A stretch of 55,645 bases of DNA from UBA7328 sp036479115 (GTDB lineage: Bacteria; Bacteroidota; Bacteroidia; Chitinophagales; Saprospiraceae): assembly GCA_036479115.1 (NCBI GenBank), contig JAZGFD010000037.1, positions 1-55,645 of the forward strand. The letters are read 5' to 3'. Position 1 is the first letter of the stretch. Each line of letters starts with the position of its first letter. The notes beneath the pieces were generated by a model. The model had not been told where the DNA came from, searched no databases, and was given only the letters and a program-made list of their open reading frames with translations. The position numbers and the translations under genes are program-made. Below, piece by piece: positions 36,337 through 45,110 of this stretch.

Positions 36337-36354
36337 TGTACGTTATCTGGTACA
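36337..36354. promoter_or_regulatory. candidate toxin-antitoxin operator
   Basis: TGTAC (36337-36341) and GTACA (36350-36354) form an inverted repeat 16 bp before the antitoxin start. The YefM-YoeB pair of E. coli is autoregulated through TGTACA-containing palindromes, so this is a reasonable operator guess. Confidence 0.45.
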
Positions 36355-36369
36355 AATAAAACATTACTC

Positions 36370-36636
36370 ATGAAAGCAATAACAGTTTCAAATTTCAGGG
36401 AAAAACTAAAAACCCACTTAGATTCAGTTAGTCAAAATTCTGAAATCATAATAATCCCCAGAAACAATAAAGAGGAGGATGCAGTAATAATTATGTCAAT
36501 AACTGAATATAATTCAATAAAAGAGACTGAGTATCTTTTAAGTTCGAATGAGAACAGCAAACGGTTAAGAAAGGCTTTGAAAGAAGCAAGGAATGGTCAA
36601 ACCCGAAAAGTTGATTTGGAAGCCATACAAGTATGA
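36370..36636 (+). CDS. yefM: YefM/Phd-family antitoxin
   Basis: The 88-residue protein starts MKAITVSNFREKLKTHLDSV, the DNA-binding half of Phd/YefM antitoxins. It continues with IIIPRNNKEEDAVIIMSITEYNSI and a charged C-terminus that would wrap the toxin. It neutralises the partner toxin and represses the operon. Its stop overlaps the toxin start by 4 bp. The pair is flanked on both sides by group II intron remnants on the other strand, suggesting that the module sits in a mobile or rearranged spot. Confidence 0.88.
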   Translation: MKAITVSNFREKLKTHLDSVSQNSEIIIIPRNNKEEDAVIIMSITEYNSIKETEYLLSSNENSKRLRKALKEARNGQTRKVDLEAIQV

Positions 36637-36908
36637 ACATAGAATTTACTGAAATAGGCTGGGATGACCTCAATTTTTGGATAGAAAATGATATTTCATT
36701 GGTTAAAAAGATAAAAGAACTTGTTGCATCAATAAAACAAACACCAACAAAAGGGGTTGGAAAGCCAGAACCCTTAAAACATGAATTTAAAGGATGTTGG
36801 TCTAGAAGGATAAACAGAGAACATCGATTAGTTTATCAAATTTTAGGAAAAAGAGGTGTTGATCAAAAATGTATAATTCTCCAATGTCGATACCACTATG
36901 CTAAATGA
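36633..36908 (+). CDS. yoeB: YoeB/Txe-family mRNA interferase toxin
   Basis: The 91-residue protein shows GWDDLNFWIENDISLVKKI, KGVGKPEPLKHEFKGCWSRR and INREHRLVYQI, and ends in CRYHYAK. These are the YoeB core motifs, including the Glu, Arg and C-terminal His-Tyr used for ribosome-dependent mRNA cleavage. All appear intact, and the residues between the last strand pair (GKRGVDQKC) form a slightly longer loop than in E. coli. Translation is coupled to the antitoxin through ATGA. The stop is about 14 bp from the 3' end of a convergent intron fragment. Confidence 0.9.
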   Translation: MNIEFTEIGWDDLNFWIENDISLVKKIKELVASIKQTPTKGVGKPEPLKHEFKGCWSRRINREHRLVYQILGKRGVDQKCIILQCRYHYAK

Positions 36909-36922
36909 AATTACCATGAGTA

Positions 36923-37005
36923 ATCGAGTAGACGGCCGTGAGCTATAAAGCCCACGGTACGCCTCTCACACCACCGTACATACGGGTCTCGTATACGGCG
37001 GTTCA
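36923..37005 (-). mobile_element. group II intron 3' region (domains V/VI)
   Basis: On the minus strand, directly after the maturase stop, an arm of the form ACCGCCGTATACGAG then CCGTATGTACGGTGGT makes a domain V-like hairpin. A domain VI-like arm follows (CCGTGGG ... GCTCACGG) and then CTACTCGAT, a typical intron 3' end, at about 36923. The call is based on recalled intron structure, not a covariance search. Confidence 0.65.
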
Positions 37006-37305
37006 CTAAATCGAAACTTTAAATTTTGAGTAGTAGTCAATCATAGAAAAATAGCCTTTGCATTTGAGCCGAGATAAAGTAATGGTCGTCTTGAGCATGG
37101 GGCTTTTAGCCACTGCCCAGCCTCCCATTCTCGTGCGACTCCATGCATATGCCAATCTTTGATCTACTCCTAGTCTAATGAGGTTCTTACGCTTTCGATC
37201 AGGCTTTTTCCAGTCATACCAGATACAGTATCGTAGTCGATTTAGCTCATTATTGTTTTTTATTTTTATTGGTATTCGTGAACTCGTTCCTCGTTTCTCA
37301 GCCAC
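37006..37305 (-). pseudogene. group II intron reverse transcriptase/maturase, C-terminal fragment
   Basis: The frame encodes only the maturase (GIIM) end: NRLRYCIWYDWKKPDRKRKN, LIRLGVDQRLAYAWSRTRMG, GWAVAKSPML and the closing GYFSMIDYYSKF. The reverse transcriptase domain, about 300 residues, is missing. Upstream of 37305 the frame closes quickly and no YADD motif is found nearby. The intron RNA 3' region follows directly. It is a dead remnant, distinct from the 5' fragment at 36108-36207 because their order along the strand is reversed. Confidence 0.8.
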
Positions 37306-37460
37306 TCATCTGTATCCGTGCGACGACTCAACATTTATTTACTGGTTAGATCAAGAATAAAGGTGCAAGTATTTATTACAATTTTGTAAATTTTGGTTGA
37401 GCTAAAACTCACCAAAATTAAAAACTATAGTTATAGAACAGCCACGAAATAGATAATTTA

Positions 37461-37922
37461 CTATTTTTTCAAATAAGTCTTGAGCCCATTTTCTAAAAAG
37501 AAAAAAGAGACCAAAGCCAGAGGAATGCACAATATGGCCCATCCTAGGATGCCATATGCGACTTGTACCCCCATATCCTGAATTCCTAATAATACACTAT
37601 CAGAAAAGGCTTCCTGAAAATGCGTTAGCGTCAAGGTGGTCATTGAGGCACCAGATATCCATGTGCCAAATTTAATAAATGGAATAATTAGGATCACATG
37701 GATAGGCCAAATGCCATAATTAATAAATAAGGCGAGAGGTAGATTCAAACGGAATACAACGGAGAAAGCACCAATAATCCATGTATTGACAATCAACAAA
37801 GGCATGATTCCAATAAGGGTACTGATGACAATGGTAAGTGCTAATTGACGAGGAGAAAGCCCTTGCTTAAGAAATCCTCTAATTTTTATATATAAAGCAC
37901 TGTCTTTAAATTTATTCCACAT
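37461..37922 (-). CDS. DUF2062 membrane protein
   Basis: The ATG at 37922 gives MWNKFKDSALYIKIRGFLKQ, followed by GLSPRQLALTIVISTLIGIMP, the DUF2062 signature. The 153-residue protein has three or four membrane segments and FINYGIWPIHVILIIPFIKFG in the middle. The start at 37946 adds eight residues and is less likely. DUF2062 proteins are inner-membrane proteins, sometimes fused to or near glycosyltransferases; their activity is unknown. It is a lone gene. Confidence 0.8.
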   Translation of the reverse strand: MWNKFKDSALYIKIRGFLKQGLSPRQLALTIVISTLIGIMPLLIVNTWIIGAFSVVFRLNLPLALFINYGIWPIHVILIIPFIKFGTWISGASMTTLTLTHFQEAFSDSVLLGIQDMGVQVAYGILGWAILCIPLALVSFFFLENGLKTYLKK

Positions 37923-38027
37923 GGATACATATAATCTGCTCTGCAAGTTACAATTAGAAGATGGTTTTGTTCACTAGGGTTTTATATTATTTTTATAATC
38001 TGCTGAAATTGTTTGCGTATTTTTTTT

Positions 38028-38227
38028 GTAACTACTCAGGTACCATTCAAAGAGAATTAAGTTTGGACTATTCGCATCATAGTTGAGTGTATATTGAGGT
38101 TTCTTTTTCAAAGTATCACAAACAGACCGAGGGTACAGAAGACATGTTGGCCAGATTTAAACATAGCTTGTGCCTATCACAAAAAATGTAATTTTTAAGT
38201 TCAAAAGCACACCATCTGAGTAGTCAC
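38028..38227 (+). mobile_element. MITE family A, copy A5
   Basis: A 200 bp copy with ends GTAACTACTCAGGTACC and CACCATCTGAGTAGTCAC. The middle has diverged or been replaced compared with A1 to A4, and the flanks (TTTTTTTT, AACTCCTT) give no duplication. Confidence 0.6.
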
Positions 38228-38424
38228 AACTCCTTAAGCTTCTCTTCTTGTAAATACAAATATTTATCCCAAGTGTCTCCGACATATAGGTGCTTTGCTA
38301 ACTTAGCAGTTACAATTTGTCTAAAAATTAGAAAAAAATAGGGATGGAGTTACAATCACTAATTGTATCATTACTAAATCCACTTTTCTATTTCTGAGTT
38401 GAATTCAAAGAATTTTATAATCAC

Positions 38425-39606
38425 ATGAATAGAATTAAGTCCATTGATCTTTTGCGAGGTATCGCTGTTTTAGGCATTCTCATTATGAATATTCAGAGCT
38501 TTAGTATGCCCAGTTCTGCATATATCAATCCTACGGCATATGGGGATTTAACAGGTATTAATAAATGGGTATGGATGATCAGTCATTTTTTTGCTGATTT
38601 GAAATTTATGAGTTTGTTCTCTATTCTTTTTGGTGCAGGCATCATTCTATTAATGGAGAAGTTAGAAGGTAGTGATAAGCCAATCAAGAAAATTTGGTAT
38701 TCGCGACTTTTTTGGCTTTTAATGTTTGGCTTGGCTCATGCTTTTCTGATTTGGCCTGGAGATATTTTAGTGATGTATGCTATCTGTGGGTTTTTAGCTT
38801 ATTTTTTAAGAAAAAGGAGTAGTATATTCCTGATGAGGTTGGCTATTGTCTTTTTCTGTTTACCTGTACTTCTCAATATGGTGCAATGGCTAAGTTGGGA
38901 TTACATACCAGCAGAGGCTATAGAAAATATCAATCACAGTTGGAACCCAGAAACTGAAGAAATAGCCTCCATTGTTACTACATATTCCGAAGGCACTTAT
39001 ATGGAAAGGTTACACCATCGGGTAGGGGAGTACCAAGGTATTTTTATATTTTATTTCCTTTTCACTGGAATATGGAGAATTTTGGCCATGATGCTATTTG
39101 GTATGTATTTTTATAAAAAAGGAGCGCTTAGTGCGGAATGGAATACTGCTGCATACAAACGACTTTTTTACATCTCTTTTCCTTTGGCTTTGGTTATCAT
39201 TTCTACGGGGATATGGTTCAATTTTGATAAAAGTTGGATGGTCCAGCATTCTATGTTTTTAGGAACCAATTTCAACTATGTTGGAAGTTTATTTATGGCC
39301 TTTTCTTATTTGGCAATCATTATGCTTTGGTCAAAATCTGATATGTTGCGAGGTGTACAATCTTTATTGCAAAAAGTGGGAAAGATGGCCTTTACTAATT
39401 ACATTTTAATGTCTGTATTGTGTACGACTTTTTTCAACAGACTGGGATATTTTGGAGATTTTTCTAGAGTGAATCAACTCTTTATGACAATTGTAGTTTG
39501 GGCTATAATTTTTGGATTTACCCACCTTTGGATGGCGCGATATAAAATGGGGCCATTGGAGTGGATATGGAGGTCATTGACATATTGGAAAAAGGCAGAT
39601 ATATAG
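38425..39606 (+). CDS. DUF418 membrane protein
   Basis: The 393-residue protein opens with the family hallmark IDLLRGIAVLGILIMNIQSF and contains about eight membrane helices. LFSILFGAGIILLME follows in the second helix region, and NYILMSVLCTTFF and GPLEWIWRSLTY come near the end. DUF418 proteins resemble acyltransferase 3-like membrane proteins, and their reaction is not known. The start ATG at 38425 has no competing upstream Met in frame. Its TAG stop (39604-39606) is directly followed by the terminal repeat of a short family C element. Confidence 0.9.
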   Translation: MNRIKSIDLLRGIAVLGILIMNIQSFSMPSSAYINPTAYGDLTGINKWVWMISHFFADLKFMSLFSILFGAGIILLMEKLEGSDKPIKKIWYSRLFWLLMFGLAHAFLIWPGDILVMYAICGFLAYFLRKRSSIFLMRLAIVFFCLPVLLNMVQWLSWDYIPAEAIENINHSWNPETEEIASIVTTYSEGTYMERLHHRVGEYQGIFIFYFLFTGIWRILAMMLFGMYFYKKGALSAEWNTAAYKRLFYISFPLALVIISTGIWFNFDKSWMVQHSMFLGTNFNYVGSLFMAFSYLAIIMLWSKSDMLRGVQSLLQKVGKMAFTNYILMSVLCTTFFNRLGYFGDFSRVNQLFMTIVVWAIIFGFTHLWMARYKMGPLEWIWRSLTYWKKADI

Positions 39607-39654
39607 TGTCTGAACGACAACTTATCAAAATTAGAAATGGTTTACTTTTAGACA
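39607..39654 (+). mobile_element. MITE family C, copy C3 (internally deleted)
   Basis: A 48 bp remnant with ends TGTCTGAACGACAACTTATC and TTTTAGACA, lacking nearly the whole core. It abuts the stop codon of the DUF418 gene, with TATAT repeats on both sides. Confidence 0.55.
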
Positions 39655-39692
39655 CTATATACGAGGTTTTTCAACCATGAATATAACTCTCT

Positions 39693-39857
39693 TGCACCAA
39701 GAACAAAGTATCACACACCTTAATATTTGTTCTTTTCCCTCAGCTCATCGTTTGATAATATTTCATTATATTACGGAATAACTCTGATTTTTTGGCCTCA
39801 ATCAGATAAAAAATAACTGCCTCTAAGGTGCGCTAAAATTCATTCTTGGCGCACTAG
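39693..39857 (-). mobile_element. MITE family E, copy E2
   Basis: A 165 bp element. The left end TGCACCAAGAACAAAG (39693) and the right end, read on the minus strand as CTAGTGCGCCAAGAATGAA, are imperfect 27 bp inverted repeats. The interior motif GCCTCAATCAGATAAAAAAT recurs at 55370-55515. The CTAG at 39854-39857 supplies the stop codon of tpiA. Confidence 0.65.
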
Positions 39858-40594
39858 AAAGAATTGGCAATTTTAATAAAACTTTCTGCATTTAAGCTGG
39901 CACCACCTACAAGCCCTCCATCCACATCTTTATTCGCAAATAGTTCAATAGCATTATTGGGTTTTACTGATCCTCCGTAAAGAATGGGTATTTCATCAGC
40001 TTTTGCGCTTCCATATTTATCTGCCACCAATGTTCTTATTGCAGCGTGCATATCTTGTGCTTGCTCTGGTGATGCAGTTTCTCCAGTACCTATGGCCCAT
40101 ATAGGCTCATAGGCCAAAATCACATTGTCTAATTTTTCAGGAGAAAGGTGAAATAAACCTCCTTCTAATTGAGATTTTACAAAAGTCTCATGACTTCCTT
40201 CTTTTCTTATTTTCAATGGCTCGCCAAAGCAGAAAATTGGTCTAAGGTTATGTTCTAACGCCTTGTCCAATTTAGATGCTAATAATTCATCACTTTCGTG
40301 AAAATATTCTCTGCGCTCAGAGTGACCAATTAATACATACTGTACTCCTAAGTCGGTAAGCATTAGTGGGGATATTTCCCCAGTATATGCACCTTTGTCT
40401 TCTTTGTACATATTCTGAGCGCCTATTTTTACAAACCCTTCTCCCACTAGAGAAGAAAGGTGAGTAGCAGGAGCGCATATTATCATTTCTATATCATTTG
40501 GAATATTTGCAGTCCTAAGATCGGCAATTAATGTTTTTCCTTCTGACACAGTTGTATTCATCTTCCAATTTCCAGCAGCTATTTTGCTTCGCAT
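39854..40594 (-). CDS. tpiA: triosephosphate isomerase
   Basis: The 246-residue glycolytic enzyme interconverts dihydroxyacetone phosphate and glyceraldehyde 3-phosphate. The catalytic residues are visible: Lys11 in AAGNWKMN, His91 in YVLIGHSERR and Glu163 in AYEPIWAIGTG, together with the phosphate loop ILYGGSVKPNN. The protein is of normal length and ends SFIKIANSF. Its TAG stop is formed by the CTAG at the edge of a family E element, so the insertion sits exactly at the gene end without harming the protein. Confidence 0.96.
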   Translation of the reverse strand: MRSKIAAGNWKMNTTVSEGKTLIADLRTANIPNDIEMIICAPATHLSSLVGEGFVKIGAQNMYKEDKGAYTGEISPLMLTDLGVQYVLIGHSERREYFHESDELLASKLDKALEHNLRPIFCFGEPLKIRKEGSHETFVKSQLEGGLFHLSPEKLDNVILAYEPIWAIGTGETASPEQAQDMHAAIRTLVADKYGSAKADEIPILYGGSVKPNNAIELFANKDVDGGLVGGASLNAESFIKIANSF

Positions 40595-40661
40595 AATTTG
40601 CTTTGTTAATTATGAGTAGTTACTCATACAAAAGAGAATCTTAATGGCATGTCTTATTCTT

Positions 40662-40821
40662 GAGCCTACTCCGAAAACACACAAAATCAAAAAAGTTTCT
40701 TTTGGCGATCTTTATATTTTTTTCAATTAGCTGATACTCAGGCATCACAGAATCTCAATAAATGTAAATCTCACCCAAAACAACTCATTTTGTGAAAAAT
40801 GTCTGTTCCCGGAGTGGACTC
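40662..40821 (+). mobile_element. MITE family B, copy B5
   Basis: A 160 bp element with ends GAGCCTACTCCGAAAA and TCCCGGAGTGGACTC. Flanks ATTCTT and AATCTT match at five of six positions. It is moderately diverged from B3 and B4 and lies upstream of tpiA. Confidence 0.75.
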
Positions 40822-41387
40822 AATCTTCTGATTGATAATTTATTTGTTTGTCATTCCTTTTCGGATTTTCAATTGTTCCACTCTACTTTCAAAAGTGCCA
40901 CATTTTTTTTAGTTATTATATTTTTGGTAAATACTAAACTAAGTTAATCACGTCACGAAAAAACTACCATATTGGTTGTAATTTAAAATGTCGTATATAG
41001 CCCATTGATTGTGTGATATTCTGCAAAAGGTAACCTGAGCTCTTTGCTAAAACACAAATTAAATTGCATCCACCATATTTACAGACACTATTTATGCCAA
41101 TATTATATTGCAAGTAAACACATTTTGTATTGTAATTTTTAACAATGATAATTCTATATAGATTGTAGGCAATTATTATTTTAATAGAATTAACTTTTTA
41201 ACGACTTTTGTAGTACTTAGCAGCTGAACGAAAATTAACTAATTTCTTACTAAGAATTATTTTTAATGTTACTATTTTTTTTGACAATCAACGATGCTTG
41301 AATGCCATTGATTTGACAAAAATGACAATACCACTTAAATCACCAATTTTCATTTTGATTAATTTTCGTTTATTTACTTCTTAATCA
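40822..41387. other. long AT-rich gene-free leader before ppk1
   Basis: These 566 bp are very AT-rich and contain no frame with coding character. A motif CAGACACTATTTATG near 41084 resembles the outer end of family C, but no partner is visible. The region must carry the ppk1 promoter, though no clear TAnnTTTG box stands out. Confidence 0.45.
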
Positions 41388-43445
41388 ATGGAAAACAATA
41401 TCCCTTACATACAACGAGATATTAGCTGGCTCTCTTTTAATTACAGAGTGCTTCAGGAAGCTAAAGATTTAAGAGTTCCTTTAATGGAAAGGATTAAATT
41501 TCTAGCTATATATTCTTCTAACTTGGATGAATTTTTCAGAGTAAGAGTAGCCAATCACCGCAACTTAGTAAAGGCCGGCAAAAAGGCTCAAAAAAAGGTT
41601 GATTTTGATCCAGAAAAAATCCTTATTGAGATTTTGAGAATACTCAAGGTTCAGCAAGAAGAGTTTAGTGAAATTTATAATGAAATAATTAAAAAACTCA
41701 AAGATCACAATGTCAATGTAATAAGAAGAGGAAATTTATCAAAAAAGCAAAAAGAATATATTGAAAAATATTTTTACAATACCCTCTTACCTTATATACA
41801 ACCCATCCTATTGGATGGTGATAAAATAAAACCATTTCTCACAAATGCTTCTATCTATTTGGCTGTAGAGTTAGAAGATAAGGACATCCTTGGCGATCGC
41901 AAGTATGCTCTTATCAAAGTGCCTTCTCAAGTAGATCGATTTTTAGAAATACCAAGTAAAAAAGACAGTAAAATGAAGACTGTTATTGTCTTAGATGATA
42001 TCATTAGGCATTCTATTAAAGGGACATTTCCTGGCTACAATATTATACAATCCTACTCAATAAAACTTACCAGAGACGCTGAACTATATATAGATGATGA
42101 ATTTAGCGGAAATCTTATAGCCAAAATAAAAGAAGGTCTAAAAAAGAGAAATATAGGGGAAGCATCAAGAATGGTATATGATCGTAGTATGTCAAAAGCC
42201 CTATTGCGGACATTGACCAAAGTATTCAGCCTGTCAGAACTCGATCTTTTGCCCGAAGGCAGATATCATAATAATTTTGATTTTTTTAAATTTCCCACTT
42301 TTGGAAAAAAACACCTTATTGACCAAGATCTTCCTCAGATTCATTATCCTAAGTTAGAAGGCAGCAAAATATGGTCAAATGTTAGGAAGAAGGATCATCT
42401 CATTCACGTACCTTATCATTCTTATCAATCTGTTATTAATTTTTTTGAGCAAGCTGCTATTGACCCAAATGTATCTCACATAAAAATCACTCAATATAGA
42501 GTGGCCAAGAAATCAAGAATTATGGCCGCACTTATGAAAGCTGTAAAGAATGGGAAACAGGTGTTCGTTTTTATTGAAATAAAAGCAAGATTTGATGAAG
42601 AGGCGAATTTAGATTGGGGAGAAAAATTGGAAGAAGCTGGTGTAAAGGTACAATACAGTATACCTGGTATAAAGGTGCATTCCAAACTTGGCTTGATAAT
42701 AAGAAAAGAAGGCGATAAAACAACTACTTATGCTTATATAAGTACCGGTAATTTTCATGAAAAAACTGCAAAACTATACAGTGATGTGGGCCTTTTTACA
42801 GCCAATAGAAAATTGACTAAAGAATGTTTAAGGCTTTTCAATGTGTTGGAAACAAAGAAATTAAAAAATGAAAAATTTAAGCATTTAGGTATAGGGAAAT
42901 TTAATCTGAATAAGATACTTGAAGATCACATTGAGGCCGCGATAGCATCGTCTAAATTAGGTGAAAAATCAGAAATTTTTCTCAAAATGAACAGCCTCCA
43001 GGATGAAGGAATGATAAGAAAACTTTATGAGGCAAGTCAAGAAGGTGTAAAAATAAATCTTATCATTCGTGGTATTTGCTCTATTGTAGGAGGTATGCCT
43101 GAGTATAGTGATAATATAGACGCTCTAAGTATTGTAGATAGATATCTCGAACATGCTAGAATTTTTATTTTTATATATGCTCAAGAAAAACATTACTATA
43201 TTTCTTCTGCTGATTGGATGTATCGAAACCTTCACAGACGTATAGAAATGATCACTCCTGTATATGATGAAACCATACAACAACATTTGCAAGAATTGGT
43301 AAATATTCAGATAAGAGATAACGTAAAATCGAGATCACTTAATCATACAGAATTGAATACATATAGAACTTCTGAATCAGATCTTTTGACCCAAGCACAA
43401 ATAGAAACTTACTATTATATTAAAAGAATTACTGAAGGAATCTAA
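41388..43445 (+). CDS. ppk1: polyphosphate kinase 1
   Basis: The 685-residue enzyme reversibly makes polyphosphate from ATP. The N-terminal domain starts RDISWLSFNYRVLQEA with LDEFFRVRVA. The catalytic core holds His431 in GIKVHSKLGL, the expected phosphohistidine, and His589 in YLEHARIFIF, matching E. coli His435 and His592. FIEIKARFDEEANLDWGE and STGNFHEKTAKLYSDVGLFT are also typical. Length is normal. It is a lone gene with a long AT-rich leader. Polyphosphate in this group is linked to stress and phosphate storage. Confidence 0.95.
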   Translation: MENNIPYIQRDISWLSFNYRVLQEAKDLRVPLMERIKFLAIYSSNLDEFFRVRVANHRNLVKAGKKAQKKVDFDPEKILIEILRILKVQQEEFSEIYNEIIKKLKDHNVNVIRRGNLSKKQKEYIEKYFYNTLLPYIQPILLDGDKIKPFLTNASIYLAVELEDKDILGDRKYALIKVPSQVDRFLEIPSKKDSKMKTVIVLDDIIRHSIKGTFPGYNIIQSYSIKLTRDAELYIDDEFSGNLIAKIKEGLKKRNIGEASRMVYDRSMSKALLRTLTKVFSLSELDLLPEGRYHNNFDFFKFPTFGKKHLIDQDLPQIHYPKLEGSKIWSNVRKKDHLIHVPYHSYQSVINFFEQAAIDPNVSHIKITQYRVAKKSRIMAALMKAVKNGKQVFVFIEIKARFDEEANLDWGEKLEEAGVKVQYSIPGIKVHSKLGLIIRKEGDKTTTYAYISTGNFHEKTAKLYSDVGLFTANRKLTKECLRLFNVLETKKLKNEKFKHLGIGKFNLNKILEDHIEAAIASSKLGEKSEIFLKMNSLQDEGMIRKLYEASQEGVKINLIIRGICSIVGGMPEYSDNIDALSIVDRYLEHARIFIFIYAQEKHYYISSADWMYRNLHRRIEMITPVYDETIQQHLQELVNIQIRDNVKSRSLNHTELNTYRTSESDLLTQAQIETYYYIKRITEGI

Positions 43446-43479
43446 TATTGAGGAGGTTATTATAAAACGGCGTGATTTA

Positions 43480-43698
43480 TCAATTGATGTGATTTTTAGA
43501 CCTGCCTGCCAAATAGGCTGGAAAAGGTTGTTCTTCTTTTTTAGCAAGGCAAGTATTGAAATTAATAGCCACATTTATACCAAATCTATTTTCTAGGTTG
43601 GAAAACTTGATTAGGTTATTATATCTTCGATTTGAGACAGAAATACCGAAGTGCAATGTTAAAATTGCTTTTTGACCAGAATGGTTATCGACAGAATA
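43480..43698 (-). pseudogene. outer-membrane-barrel-like C-terminal fragment
   Basis: An open frame without a start encodes about 70 residues, including KAILTLHFGISVSNRRY, NLIKFSNLENRFGINVAINF and a tail ending GRSKNHIN. The alternating strands look like the end of a small outer-membrane barrel, but I cannot name the family. Its upstream side is cut by a family A end (43706-43732). It is probably a gene remnant; a chance frame cannot be excluded. Confidence 0.35.
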
Positions 43699-43705
43699 AT
43701 TTATT

Positions 43706-43732
43706 CAAAATTGGCTCCATCTGAGTAGTTAC
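43706..43732 (-). repeat. solitary end of a family A element
   Basis: On the minus strand it reads GTAACTACTCAGATGGAGC then CAATTTTG, equal to the left end of A4. The remainder of the element is missing. Confidence 0.55.
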
Positions 43733-43751
43733 CAAAACAGTATTAATTATT

Positions 43752-45110
43752 ATGATAAAAAACATCTCGCCTATAGACGGACGTTATAAGTCTAAGACCA
43801 AAGATTTGGAAGAGTATTTCTCAGAGTATGCTCTTATTAAGTACCGTGTGAAGGTGGAAATTGAATATTTTATTAAACTATTGAATACAATAGAAAATAA
43901 AGATATACTCAGCCCCGATACGCTCAAAATGCTTAGATCTCTTTATAAAAATTTTTCTGATCAAGATGCCAATAGGGTGAAAGAGATCGAAAAAGTGACC
44001 AACCATGATGTAAAAGCCGTAGAGTATTTTATCAAGGAAAAACTCGCTAAAAGTGTTCTAAAAGGTCAAGTAGAATACATCCATTTTGCCCTCACTTCGC
44101 AGGATATCAATAATACCTGTTTACCACTTTTGCTAAAAGAGGGTTTGAAAAATGTAGTTATTCCACTTATTAAAGAAGTGAATAATACTATAAAAGACAA
44201 GGCTATTCAGTACATAGATGTTCCTTTGTTGGCTCGTACTCATGGCCAACCTGCATCTCCTACAGGCATGGGCAAAGAATTAATGGTATACGTGGAAAGA
44301 TTAGAAGCGCAGATAAATAATTTAGAATCTATCGACATTAAAGCTAAATTTGGCGGTGCTACAGGTAATTTTAATGCCCATCTTATCGCTTACCCTGATA
44401 TTAATTGGCTTGTTTTTGGTGATGAGTTTGTAAGTGAATTAGGACTTACCAGAGCACAATATACAACGCAGATTGCTCATTATGACTCTTTGTCTGAAGT
44501 GTTTCATGCCTTGTCACGAATTGATACTATTCTTATTGACTTTTGTCGTGATATTTGGACGTATGTCTCAATGAATTATTTTACTCAAAAGGTAATTGCC
44601 AATGAAGTGGGTAGTTCTGCTATGCCCCATAAAGTTAATCCTATTGATTTTGAAAATGCCGAGGGAAACTTAGGAATTGCAAATGCAATTATGAATCACC
44701 TCGCTTCCAAACTACCTATTAGTAGGCTACAGAGAGACCTTACCGATAGCACAGTGACGAGAAACTTTGGCACACCGCTAGGGCATATGGTCATAGCCCT
44801 AAAAAGCATCCTGAAAGGAATAAGTAAACTTGAGATTAACAAGGTGAAAATATCAGAAGACCTAGAAGAGAATTGGGCTGTAGTTGCTGAAGGCATTCAA
44901 AACATTCTCAGAAGAGAAAAATATCCTAAGCCATACGAGGCCTTAAAGGATTTCTCCAGAGGCAAAGACTCTCTAACAAAAGCAAATTTTATGGAATTTA
45001 TAGATAGTCTAGAAGTAAGCGACAATATAAAGTCTGAGCTAAAAGCAATTACTCCTTTTAATTATGTAGGGTATGCTCTAGTGCACTGTCAAGTGTTAAA
45101 TGACGGGTAG
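43752..45110 (+). CDS. purB: adenylosuccinate lyase
   Basis: The 452-residue enzyme acts twice in purine synthesis, cleaving SAICAR and adenylosuccinate to release fumarate. It starts ISPIDGRYKSKTKDLEEYFS, has HFALTSQDINNT and RTHGQPASPTGMGKE, and carries the family signature GSSAMPHKVNPIDFENAEGN. It is of the E. coli type. The natural C-terminus should end near ITPFNYVGYA. The last ten or so residues (VHCQVLNDG) and the TAG stop are encoded by a family D element that starts at 45078. The catalytic regions are untouched, so it should be active. Confidence 0.95.
   Translation: MIKNISPIDGRYKSKTKDLEEYFSEYALIKYRVKVEIEYFIKLLNTIENKDILSPDTLKMLRSLYKNFSDQDANRVKEIEKVTNHDVKAVEYFIKEKLAKSVLKGQVEYIHFALTSQDINNTCLPLLLKEGLKNVVIPLIKEVNNTIKDKAIQYIDVPLLARTHGQPASPTGMGKELMVYVERLEAQINNLESIDIKAKFGGATGNFNAHLIAYPDINWLVFGDEFVSELGLTRAQYTTQIAHYDSLSEVFHALSRIDTILIDFCRDIWTYVSMNYFTQKVIANEVGSSAMPHKVNPIDFENAEGNLGIANAIMNHLASKLPISRLQRDLTDSTVTRNFGTPLGHMVIALKSILKGISKLEINKVKISEDLEENWAVVAEGIQNILRREKYPKPYEALKDFSRGKDSLTKANFMEFIDSLEVSDNIKSELKAITPFNYVGYALVHCQVLNDG

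Noticed and set aside
36108..37305. One group II intron interrupted by the toxin-antitoxin pair
   Set aside because: On the minus strand the 3' part comes before the 5' part, which is the wrong order for a single interrupted intron.
37178..37360. Plus-strand open frame over the intron maturase fragment
   Set aside because: The maturase motifs are on the minus strand; this frame is their shadow.
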